Shown here in pieces: positions 7,884-15,921 of a stretch of DNA of 64,000 nt. The notes below the pieces were generated by a model. It was not told the DNA's origin. It saw only the letters and a list, made by a program, of their open reading frames with translations, and made no database searches. Each line of letters opens with the position of its first letter. Position 1 is the stretch's first letter. The stretch spans positions 5,380-69,379 of the forward strand of contig JAPLNL010000019.1 in assembly GCA_026692905.1 (NCBI GenBank), written 5' to 3'. Origin of the DNA: Planctomycetota bacterium. Lineage in GTDB: Bacteria; Planctomycetota; Planctomycetia; Pirellulales; Pirellulaceae. A program made the translations under genes and the position numbers.

Positions 7884-9596
7884 TTAAACGTGTTGGCCGA
7901 GCCGCTCTGCGAGTCGCTTGAGTGTTTGGCTAGCGTCACCTTCTGCGAGTTTGGCGTGGATCAAATGCAATTGCGACTTATCTGCCCAGGCCTCTTTGAG
8001 CGCCGCGTCGAACTCCAATTCGTCTCGAACGAGGTACCCGCGTCCGCCGCCGTAGACGTCAGGTAGTTTTGAGTAGTTCCAAACAGCGATCTCGTTGTAC
8101 TTCCAAGTGCCCTCCTGTAGAAACCTTTCTGTACCATAGCCATGGTTGTCTAGCACAATGATGATCGGCGAGAAGCCGAGCCGGATTAGAGACGACATTT
8201 CTTGACCTGTCATCTGAAACGCTCCGTCGCCGACAATGACCAAGACGCGATCATCTGGCTTGGCTACGCATGCGCCGAGAGCTGCTGGCACTGAGAACCC
8301 CATCGACGTGTAGTAAGCTGGCGACAAGAAGTCGGTTCGCTCGTGGATGACCAGTTCAGAGGAGGCGAACAGCGAATCGCCGATATCCGCGATGACGATT
8401 GTTTGCGCGTCGATTTGGTCGTTAATACGGGAGATCATCCGACTAATTTCGAGAGTTCGGCCGGCCTCGGGCTGAAAGTTACCTGGATGCTTCTGACGAA
8501 GAATATCGGGAATCTCACGGTGCGCGGGTTTGGCTTTTGCTTGGATCAGGCGGTCCAGGAAATCGGCGAGTGGTACGTTCGGATAATGGTGATACGAAAT
8601 CTGCAATTGCTCGCTAGTCGCATAGATGCAGTTCTTGACTTCGAGCTGGGCGGTGTAGATCCCCAAATTGATATCGGTCATGAAGGCACCGAGGAGCAAC
8701 ACGCAATCGCTATCTTCGACATATTGAGTGACTTCTTCGCGTCCCATGGCCCCTTCGTAGAGTCCGACATAGAGCGGGTGCGTTTCGTCGACGACGCTCT
8801 TACCGAGGATTGTGGCCGCGATCGGAATTTTGCCTTGCTCGGCCAAAGTCATGAGTTGATCTTGCAATCCAAAGCGATGGATTTCGACTCCAGCAATGAT
8901 GACGGGTTTTTTAGCTTGGTTGATGCGATCGACGGCTTCTCGTACCGCTTCATCGAGTGCGAGCGAATCGAATTGCGTATTCGGCCTACGAAAAGCGTGG
9001 GCGATTGGTGGGATGACATCGACCATATCGCGAGGCAGCTCGATATAGACCGGACGCTTAAAGCGATAGCAGGCATCCAGTACGCGATCGATCTCGCTGA
9101 AGGCGGTGACTGGATCAACAAGTTCGGTGGAAGCGATGCAAAGCTTTTCGAAAACTTCGAGTTGGGTACTGAAGTCTCGTACTTTATGGTGAAGCAATGG
9201 ATTGTTAACCCGTTCATTCAATCCAGGAGAGCCGCTCAACAAGACGACGGGAGACTTTTCGGCAAACGCGCCAGCGACGCTGTTGCAAACAGACAGTCCA
9301 CCTACGCAGTATGTAACGCATAACGCGCCCATGCCGCGGATTCTGGCATAAGCGTCTGCGGCAAACCCGGCGCAATCCTCGCGGGTGCAGCCGACTACAT
9401 TGATCGGGCTCTTTTCGAGCATGCTGTAGAAGTTCAGGATGTAATCGCCGGGGATGCCAAAGCAGTCTCGGATACCATAATCCTGAAGCCGATTGATGAG
9501 ATACTGCCCGATGGAAACATCGAGTTGACTTGGCCGCTGGCTGATGGTGCTGCGATGATCCGTTTTTTTGCCGATGGAGCTAAGCGCGTTGCTCAT
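7884..9596 (-). CDS. Thiamine diphosphate-dependent 2-oxo acid decarboxylase (pyruvate/indolepyruvate decarboxylase family)
   Basis: This 570-residue protein has the three-domain TPP decarboxylase layout. The N-terminal PYR domain has the catalytic Glu (Glu73 in 'TREDCAGFAADAYAR'). The His-His pair of the pyruvate/indolepyruvate decarboxylase branch is at 136-137 ('LLHHKVRDF'). The C-terminal domain has the TPP/Mg motif 'VGDGAFQ...LDNHGYGTE'. It converts a 2-oxo acid to an aldehyde and CO2; pyruvate, phenylpyruvate or indolepyruvate are all possible. It is transcribed divergently from the downstream glycosyltransferase. The long opposite-strand frame inside it is a shadow. Confidence 0.9.
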   Translation of the reverse strand: MSNALSSIGKKTDHRSTISQRPSQLDVSIGQYLINRLQDYGIRDCFGIPGDYILNFYSMLEKSPINVVGCTREDCAGFAADAYARIRGMGALCVTYCVGGLSVCNSVAGAFAEKSPVVLLSGSPGLNERVNNPLLHHKVRDFSTQLEVFEKLCIASTELVDPVTAFSEIDRVLDACYRFKRPVYIELPRDMVDVIPPIAHAFRRPNTQFDSLALDEAVREAVDRINQAKKPVIIAGVEIHRFGLQDQLMTLAEQGKIPIAATILGKSVVDETHPLYVGLYEGAMGREEVTQYVEDSDCVLLLGAFMTDINLGIYTAQLEVKNCIYATSEQLQISYHHYPNVPLADFLDRLIQAKAKPAHREIPDILRQKHPGNFQPEAGRTLEISRMISRINDQIDAQTIVIADIGDSLFASSELVIHERTDFLSPAYYTSMGFSVPAALGACVAKPDDRVLVIVGDGAFQMTGQEMSSLIRLGFSPIIIVLDNHGYGTERFLQEGTWKYNEIAVWNYSKLPDVYGGGRGYLVRDELEFDAALKEAWADKSQLHLIHAKLAEGDASQTLKRLAERLGQHV

Positions 9597-9849
9597 TTGA
9601 ATTCCGTTTTGGTGAAAAAGCGCCGAGGGACTTTGAACGGGCGATCATGTCATTGTATGCCACATCTCAAGCTTGGGGCATGCCACCGCCCCGACAACCG
9701 ATACAAACCCTCAATTTTCCGACGTTCGATCGAGTTTGGAAGTAACGCAAATCCACCAGCAGCGAATACGTAAACTACGCTTCTGCAGCTTTTTGCTTCC
9801 GATTCCGTTTTCCAACACGAATGGTCCGACACTGGGCCAGTCCGCTTCC

Positions 9850-10845
9850 ATGTCGAACCAAGTCCAACCACAGCTGTCCGAAAGCCTTGTCCAATCGAAT
9901 CCCGTCGTTCGCAATCCTTCGTATAAGCAATCCGAGCTGGCCGAAATCCGAGCTCAATTCGCCTTGGAATCCGAGTTGAATGTTGCGGCATTGCAACCTG
10001 TCACCGTAGACAATCTTTATTCTTACGAAAATAGTCATTCCAAGGTCTCCGACTATCTCGAGGAAGTCCTCTCAAGCTCAGTGATCGTTCAACCGCCCGA
10101 AACGACACGTATTTGGGGGCTGGACTACCACGCCATTGATATGGAGCAAACCCTCGATCATTTAGAGAAGGTCATGGCCGCTCGCCACCCAAGCTACGTG
10201 GTAACCGCCAACCTGAACTACGCAATGCTTTGCGCCCACAATCCGCGTCTGGCGGCTTTCACCCAAAAATCAGCATTGACCCTTTGCGATGGTATGCCGA
10301 TCCTTTGGCGCAGCAAACTCAATGCAACAAAACTTCCAGAGCGCGTTGCAGGAGCGGATTTGATTTATCGATTGACGGAGCGTTGCTCCCACAAGAAACT
10401 AAGGGTCTATTTCTATGGCGCCGCAGAGGGGATCGCCGAGGAGACTGCTGCGGCGCTTAAAAAACGTTATCCCAAGCTCATCGTCGCAGGAGTCCAATGC
10501 CCACCCTTTCGAGCATGCAGCTCCGAAGAGATTCGGGGGCAAATTGCTCGCATCAAACAAACGAAGCCCGATCTGCTCTTGGTAGCCCTTGGACAACCCA
10601 AGGGTGAATATTGGATAGAGGACCATTTGGAAGAGTTGGCCGTGCCGTTGACCATCCAGCTCGGAGCCTCATTTGATTTCGTCGCCGGAAATTCGATTCG
10701 AGCGCCGCGATATTTACAGGTTCTCGGTTTGGAGTGGCTACACCGCACGCTCAAAGATCCAGTTCGATTGGCTCCTCGCTATTTTTCAAATCTCCTATTC
10801 TTGGCTAAAGCCATTCGGCGAGAATTGATCGAAAAACTTTCTTAA
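9850..10845 (+). CDS. WecG/TagA/CpsF family glycosyltransferase (GT26)
   Basis: This protein has about 331 residues from the ATG at 9850. The frame is open to a TTG at 9673, but the extra 59 residues look non-coding. GT26 signatures are present: 'TLCDGMPILWRS', 'ERVAGADLIYRL', 'VALGQPKGEYWIE', 'QLGASFDFVAG' and 'APRYLQVLGLEWLHR' followed by 'DPVRLAPRY'. Members transfer a sugar such as ManNAcA or N-acetylmannosamine from a nucleotide donor to a lipid-linked acceptor during surface polysaccharide synthesis. About 85 N-terminal residues precede the domain and are unusual. No other polysaccharide genes are adjacent. Confidence 0.88.
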   Translation: MSNQVQPQLSESLVQSNPVVRNPSYKQSELAEIRAQFALESELNVAALQPVTVDNLYSYENSHSKVSDYLEEVLSSSVIVQPPETTRIWGLDYHAIDMEQTLDHLEKVMAARHPSYVVTANLNYAMLCAHNPRLAAFTQKSALTLCDGMPILWRSKLNATKLPERVAGADLIYRLTERCSHKKLRVYFYGAAEGIAEETAAALKKRYPKLIVAGVQCPPFRACSSEEIRGQIARIKQTKPDLLLVALGQPKGEYWIEDHLEELAVPLTIQLGASFDFVAGNSIRAPRYLQVLGLEWLHRTLKDPVRLAPRYFSNLLFLAKAIRRELIEKLS

Positions 10846-11012
10846 ACGCATCGAGTGTTTTCTGCGTTTTCCACGGACATCGATAATAGGAATTCGGAGC
10901 AAACTAGGTTATCTTGAGAACGAGTCGGTTCCTAAACTCTCCCTCCGAATCAAGCAAATCCTTGGGCATCGCACTAAGAACAACTTGATTGTCGTTGCTC
11001 TTTGGATCTCGA

Positions 11013-12464
11013 ATGCCCACCATTCTTCATCGTCCTGTCTTCCTTGGACTCCTTTGTTTTTTCGCTGTCACTACACACGGCTCTCGTGAGGCACGAGCAG
11101 ACTTCGTTCGCTATCGATTGCCAGGGACCAATTTGGTCGTGATCCTCGAGGGGAAAACGAAGGTGATAGCCAACCGTCTTGTAGAGTACACACATCCAGC
11201 ATTCGGTTCTATCGCGTTGAGTTTGGACGACGCGACCATTGTCAAAGCGCCGACTCGTCAAGAAGAATACAAAAGGTTACTAAACAAAGCGAATAAATCG
11301 AAAGCGATCGAGGACTATCTTGAGGCAGCAAGCCAAGCTATCAAACGGGGTTTGCTCAAAGAATTTTACGATTGCTGTAGTCTGGCCTACAAGATCGATC
11401 CTGAGAATGCAACGGTCAAGCGATTGATCGAAGCGAGAAAACGAATCAAACACCCATTAGGTGATTCCTCTGAAGTTGAAAAAAACCTTCGCGACGCAAC
11501 CAACTTGCCGAAATTAAAAGTGGAGGTAAGTTCCCATTACGTGCTGTTGCATGACACAGACGAAGTCAAAACAAATCGAAAAACCCGAGCGCAGTCGCGG
11601 CTTGAATTGCTTGAGTTGGTCTTCGAATCCTACTTCATGAAGTTTGCGCTGGACGGTATTGTGCTGGAACCGCCCAAGGAACACATGATGGTTTTGCTCT
11701 TTGCGGAGGAGGCCACATTTCACCGTTATGCTTCGCTGCTTTCGCCTGAGCTCCAAATGGCAGCTGGGTTTTGGTCACCCAAAGACAATATTAGCGTGTT
11801 CTATGACCAAGGAACCACCAAATCGATGAAGCTATTGGCCGCATTGGCACAGGACCTTCAGAAATCGAAACTGAAACTTCGGGGATCAGCCGTCTCCCAA
11901 GAGATCGCACATCTTGCTAACACCTTTGAGCTCTTGACCAAAGTTGCTAGAGAGGAATCCGACATTGAAGTTGTTTCGCATGAAGCGACTCACCAGCTTG
12001 CAGGAAACTCCGGTCTCATGTCGCGAGGCAAAATCGGCGCTCGATGGGCTCATGAGGGCTTGGCCAGTTACTTTGAAACACCAGCCGGAGCAGGATGGGG
12101 TGGCATTGGCGCCGTCAATGACAGCAGGCTTACGGACTACCGAATTGTTTCCAGGGACCCTAAGCGAAACCGAATCGAACTTGTGATTTCAGATCAGTTG
12201 TTTTATCGAGCCAGGGATCAGGGAGAAGCTGTCGAAGCCTACGGTCAAGCTTGGGGGCTAACCTATTTTCTCATGGAGACCCGTTTCAAAAAACTTATTG
12301 CATATTACGAGCGATGCTCCCAATTTGAGAATGAACTGTCACCTGACAAACGTGTGCGCGTATTCATCGAAATCTTCGGCGACTTGCGAAGTCTTGAACG
12401 GGAATACAACCTGTTCATGTCGACGCTAAAGACAGACGTCGACCGAATTCGCGAGTCGCGATAG
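11013..12464 (+). CDS. DUF1570 domain protein, probable exported metallopeptidase
   Basis: I choose the ATG at 11013 (483 residues) because a signal peptide follows directly (ends near 'SREARA'); a TTG lies 24 bp upstream. After a helical middle region, the C-terminal half matches the planctomycete DUF1570 family: 'EVVSHEATHQLAGNSG' with HExxH at about residues 323-327, then 'ARWAHEGLASYFE', which would supply a downstream glutamate ligand as in gluzincin peptidases. Activity is not established for the family. The hairpin at 12474-12494 follows the stop. Confidence 0.8.
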   Translation: MPTILHRPVFLGLLCFFAVTTHGSREARADFVRYRLPGTNLVVILEGKTKVIANRLVEYTHPAFGSIALSLDDATIVKAPTRQEEYKRLLNKANKSKAIEDYLEAASQAIKRGLLKEFYDCCSLAYKIDPENATVKRLIEARKRIKHPLGDSSEVEKNLRDATNLPKLKVEVSSHYVLLHDTDEVKTNRKTRAQSRLELLELVFESYFMKFALDGIVLEPPKEHMMVLLFAEEATFHRYASLLSPELQMAAGFWSPKDNISVFYDQGTTKSMKLLAALAQDLQKSKLKLRGSAVSQEIAHLANTFELLTKVAREESDIEVVSHEATHQLAGNSGLMSRGKIGARWAHEGLASYFETPAGAGWGGIGAVNDSRLTDYRIVSRDPKRNRIELVISDQLFYRARDQGEAVEAYGQAWGLTYFLMETRFKKLIAYYERCSQFENELSPDKRVRVFIEIFGDLRSLEREYNLFMSTLKTDVDRIRESR

Positions 12465-12473
12465 CGAGTCTAA

Positions 12474-12494
12474 AACGATTGTCCCAATCGTTTC
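12474..12494. terminator. Perfect hairpin between convergent genes
   Basis: AAACGATTG, loop TCC, CAATCGTTT: a 9-bp perfect stem with a 3-nt loop, 10 bp after the DUF1570 stop. No long U-tract follows. The stem sequence resembles the AAACGATTGAGGACAATCGT hairpin inside repeat R5, so it may be a short relative of that repeat serving as a terminator. Confidence 0.45.
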
Positions 12495-12591
12495 CTGAAA
12501 CATTGATACGTCCAACGCGAAAAAATCGCAGAAAAATCGAACAATCTTTCTGCCTATTTTCGTTTCGTTATCGCTGAAAACAGATCGAGCC

Positions 12592-14949
12592 TTAAACGTT
12601 CGGCAGGGCTTTAACACCCATTCTACGCTTGCGTAAGTCAACTGCAGATGCGAAATCATCAAAAGGCGTCGCTTCGCCCTCACCCTGACCGGGGTTCGCG
12701 TTGATGTAGTTGATCACAATCAGAACATCCAGCGCTTCAATGCTCCGATTTCCATCCACATCATAGTACGGAATGGGTGACAATCCCGAACCATCCAACG
12801 GTCTCGCTTCGTTTCGATTGATTTCATTGATTATCACCAAAACGTCCAACGCTGAAATCAGGTTGTCATTGTTGACGTCGTAGCGATTGGTTTGGTTTTG
12901 CCAGGGCGAGATGGAAGCAGCTAGAGTGAAGTCGACGTGTGCGTAGGGAGTCCCAACAACAACCGAAGAGGAACGCAGGCCAGTACTAGGAGTAACCAGC
13001 TCATAGCTAGATGACGGAGGCGTCACTTCAACCTGATAGTTTCCAGATAGCAGTCCTGGCAACGTATAGCTACCGTTGGCCGCTGTGGTTGTCTGCGTTG
13101 CCGGGCCAATCACCAAATTGTCGAGTTTGATCTTCGAATTGTTGATCCCGCGAGCGATGACATAGGCAATGTTGGCGACATCCGAAGTCACTTGCATGGT
13201 GACTTTACCGCCGTTGTTCAATGGCGCAGACTGAAATCGCCGAATGACTTTTCCGTTGGAGTCATAGGCATCCAGTCTGGCAATGGTATTGTCGTTCCCT
13301 GCAACAGCGTCGATCGACACACTCGTTGTCGGCTGGGGCAAGGTCGCTTTCAACTGGAGCGAATCGCCTCGGAAACTATCTACATAGGCAAGTTGTGCAC
13401 CAGAAAAAGGTCGAAAGACCTTTGAGCCAGTGGTAGCCCCAGAGTCAGGAAAGACTCCAATCGTTCCGTCCGCGTCGACTCCGATCGCTGAAATCAAGAT
13501 TCCATTTTGATTCGTAGCAATCGTTCCGTTTTGAAAAGTATCCGGTTCAATCTTGGTTTGCAGCACGATAGGCTGACGTGCGTTGTCGACCAGCCGAACA
13601 CGGGCGCCTGCGATTGCCAACTCGGTAGACTGCCATTGGCCATCTCGATTTTGGTCATTCCAAGCGAAACCTTGGATACCGGGCACAGCGGCCGTGTCGC
13701 GTGTTGGCCCCAGCGTCGCTGAAAAGATATTGCTCGTGACTCCAAGTGTGGCTTCAATGGCACGAATCTCGAGTGTTCCGGTCGTACCCGTTGGAATGGG
13801 GATGCTCAAATTCAGGTCGACTTGGTATTCATTTGGCGTGGTAAGCGTCTGCCAATTCCCGTTGTTCAGCCGGTACTCAATTCGGCCAACTCGATTGATG
13901 GTAATATCATTTTGCAGCCCGGAGCTATTGATGTTAGGGAGCGTTTGAACCGTCGCTCGACCGGTGAAGTTGTAATGGGTGCCAGCCGCGTTTAGTTGGC
14001 CGAATCCGTCGAGTTTAAGCGGCACGTCGAGAACATCGAAGATGCCATCGCCGTCGGAATCGACCCAACCGATTTGCGAGAGTGTGGAGTCGGGGGAGGT
14101 GATGTTTTGGAACGCTCGATCAAGGGCTCCGCTGCTAGACATGATACTGTCCGCTTGAACGAAGCCCGGGGTCGGATTCAAGTCGATCGCGTTTTTATTC
14201 TGTGCATTGTAGTAGCCTCGGTTCTTGTAATAGTCTGAGCCGCCTATGTATTCATCTCGCGCCCAAAACATGTGCCCGGTTTCGTGAGCAAAAATGGAAG
14301 CTGGGCGCGTCGATGGAACAACCTCAAATAAGCCACCGGCAAACGAGAAGGCACGATCAAAAGACCCGCCGGAGGCAAAGTTGCCATCCGCATCGTTTTG
14401 CGAATTGACGACAAAAATAGTAAAAGACCAATCCGTATTCAGTTTCAATCGCTGCGAGTTATTAAAGGCTCGTATATTGGATTCTAAACTTGTGCCTTGC
14501 GAGACGCCGACGCCGACCAAAAACTGAGACACCCAATCAGCATACGCGTTGGAGGTGCGCGAGATGGGTTCGTAGGGTGTTTGGGCCGGAGTGTCAATGT
14601 AGGTCGTATCGATTACAAAATCGAGAGCGTGCACTGTGCTCTTCGTAGCTAGCAATTGCTTCCACCAATTCAGTCCCGTTTGGATATTGCCCAAAACGGT
14701 CGCTTTTTGCTGCGAGGTCCAATCCTCCGTACTAGCATCGATTTGCCCATTGCTTTCCAAAAAAACAGGAGTCACGGCAATGCGGCCGAGCATGAATTCA
14801 GCGGTATCGTCTGCCGCGGCCCCAAACGGCAGTCCAGCAAATAGATTTCGAGATTCAAGCGATTCCAGCGCCAGTCGTCGCTTGCTTCGAGGTCGCTTCT
14901 TCGAGGAAAAGACAGCGTTTTTCAAGCGATCAACGAGCCTATGGAACAT
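12592..14949 (-). CDS. Secreted HExxH metalloprotease-like protein with SdrD-like and dockerin-like domains
   Basis: This 785-residue protein starts with a basic stretch and 'RRLALESLESRNLFAG' (residues 24-39), like the planctomycete LExLExR/LEPR-XLL N-terminal sorting motif of surface proteins. Residues 45-240 hold a protease-like domain with 'HETGHMFWARDE' (HExxH at 222-226). 'DSDGDGIFDVLD' is a calcium-loop-type segment. Residues about 425-520 and 660-690 resemble SdrD B-like repeats ('GIQGFAWNDQNRDGQW', 'GSYTLPGLLSGNYQVEV'). Two dockerin-like EF-hand repeats end it ('YDVNNDNLISALDVLVIIN', 'YDVDGNRSIEALDVLIVIN'). It probably acts at or beyond the cell surface. Confidence 0.85.
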   Translation of the reverse strand: MFHRLVDRLKNAVFSSKKRPRSKRRLALESLESRNLFAGLPFGAAADDTAEFMLGRIAVTPVFLESNGQIDASTEDWTSQQKATVLGNIQTGLNWWKQLLATKSTVHALDFVIDTTYIDTPAQTPYEPISRTSNAYADWVSQFLVGVGVSQGTSLESNIRAFNNSQRLKLNTDWSFTIFVVNSQNDADGNFASGGSFDRAFSFAGGLFEVVPSTRPASIFAHETGHMFWARDEYIGGSDYYKNRGYYNAQNKNAIDLNPTPGFVQADSIMSSSGALDRAFQNITSPDSTLSQIGWVDSDGDGIFDVLDVPLKLDGFGQLNAAGTHYNFTGRATVQTLPNINSSGLQNDITINRVGRIEYRLNNGNWQTLTTPNEYQVDLNLSIPIPTGTTGTLEIRAIEATLGVTSNIFSATLGPTRDTAAVPGIQGFAWNDQNRDGQWQSTELAIAGARVRLVDNARQPIVLQTKIEPDTFQNGTIATNQNGILISAIGVDADGTIGVFPDSGATTGSKVFRPFSGAQLAYVDSFRGDSLQLKATLPQPTTSVSIDAVAGNDNTIARLDAYDSNGKVIRRFQSAPLNNGGKVTMQVTSDVANIAYVIARGINNSKIKLDNLVIGPATQTTTAANGSYTLPGLLSGNYQVEVTPPSSSYELVTPSTGLRSSSVVVGTPYAHVDFTLAASISPWQNQTNRYDVNNDNLISALDVLVIINEINRNEARPLDGSGLSPIPYYDVDGNRSIEALDVLIVINYINANPGQGEGEATPFDDFASAVDLRKRRMGVKALPNV

Positions 14950-15170
14950 TTCTGAAGCCTATTCAGCAACACGGAAAGACAGATCCTGCCAAGTCGTACA
15001 CAACTCAATTCTACTTGGCTAAGGCACGAAAACTAAATACGGGCAGCGTTTTCGATACGACAACGAGCTGCGAAGTTCCAATTTTGACGACTTTTTCGAT
15101 TCCTCCCTGATCAAAACGGAACTCCAGGAAGTTTTACAACTTCCGCGAGTGCGGGACTGCCTCTCACGCG

Positions 15171-15764
15171 TCAGCCTTCTGGATCGTCCAGAAGTTGCTT
15201 GAGCCGCTCCCGAAGTTCCGGGGAATACAGCTCCAACCAAGTTTCGTCAATCATTCCGATCGAAATCATGTCTCGAACATGCACTCGATCTTTGTCTCGA
15301 TTGGACGTCAGTTTCATCCGAACCAACGCTTCTAGTTTTAAGGTGCGAGCGTCTTCCATCAAAGCATATTCATCGATTTGTGGTACCGCTTCGGGATATT
15401 CCTCTCGAACTTTTTCGCCCGCGAAAACAACATGAACCGCATCGCGAGCCTTGGCATTGGGGCCGTCGAGAAAAATAGAAACACCTGCTGCCTGGCGGAA
15501 AATGAATCCGACCGATTCCAACGCAGCAATGGCAAGCGGAAGCTCCATGCGATTGAGAATAATGTCGACATCGCGTGTGTTGCGAACAACGGATTCGTCC
15601 ACTTGGGAAACCCAGTGCTGCACGGCATTTCCACCGATGACTGCGTACGGAACTTTCGCAGCATTCAATGCGCCCGTAACCCGCTTGAGTCGGTCCTTTA
15701 CGTTTTCCACAGCTCGTTCAATCCTGTCCCACAATTCATCGCCGACGTACTTGATCTCAACCAT
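15171..15764 (-). CDS. Nucleotidyltransferase fold protein
   Basis: This 197-residue protein has the minimal nucleotidyltransferase core: 'YAVIGGNAVQHWV' (GG-type motif) followed by 'NTRDVDIIL', whose Asp-x-Asp would bind Mg. 'KLEALVRMKLTSNRDKDRVHVRDM' near the C-terminus is typical of AbiEii-like/uncharacterised NTase families. Such proteins are sometimes toxin or resistance components, but no antitoxin-like gene lies beside it. The reaction is unknown. Start ATG at 15764. Confidence 0.75.
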   Translation of the reverse strand: MVEIKYVGDELWDRIERAVENVKDRLKRVTGALNAAKVPYAVIGGNAVQHWVSQVDESVVRNTRDVDIILNRMELPLAIAALESVGFIFRQAAGVSIFLDGPNAKARDAVHVVFAGEKVREEYPEAVPQIDEYALMEDARTLKLEALVRMKLTSNRDKDRVHVRDMISIGMIDETWLELYSPELRERLKQLLDDPEG

Positions 15765-15830
15765 TTTATCTTGGCCTCCGGTTTCATTGTAGCAACTCCA
15801 ATATTACTCGGAGAGCGAGTTACCGCTTTT

Positions 15831-15917
15831 TAGTGGAAGGCACATTCCATGTGCCGTAATCTCTAAAACCGAATGGTTTTGAATTGCGGACGGCACATAG
15901 AATGTGCCTGCTACTTT
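15831..15917. repeat. R3 palindromic repeat, copy 1
   Basis: Arms AAGGCACATTCCATGTGCCG and its near-complement CGGCACATAGAATGTGCCTG are separated by a variable loop. The element ends 5 bp from the acyl-CoA dehydrogenase stop (15922). Further copies: 30498-30586 and 44837-44912. Confidence 0.8.
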
Positions 15918-15921
15918 GCAC

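Noticed and set aside
8343-9323. 326-residue open frame on the plus strand opposite the decarboxylase
   Set aside because: It is antisense to a clear TPP decarboxylase with all motifs; the product shows no family signature.
9673-9849. Upstream extension of the WecG-type glycosyltransferase
   Set aside because: Starts with TTG, has no domain match, and the ATG at 9850 gives a product of a more usual length.
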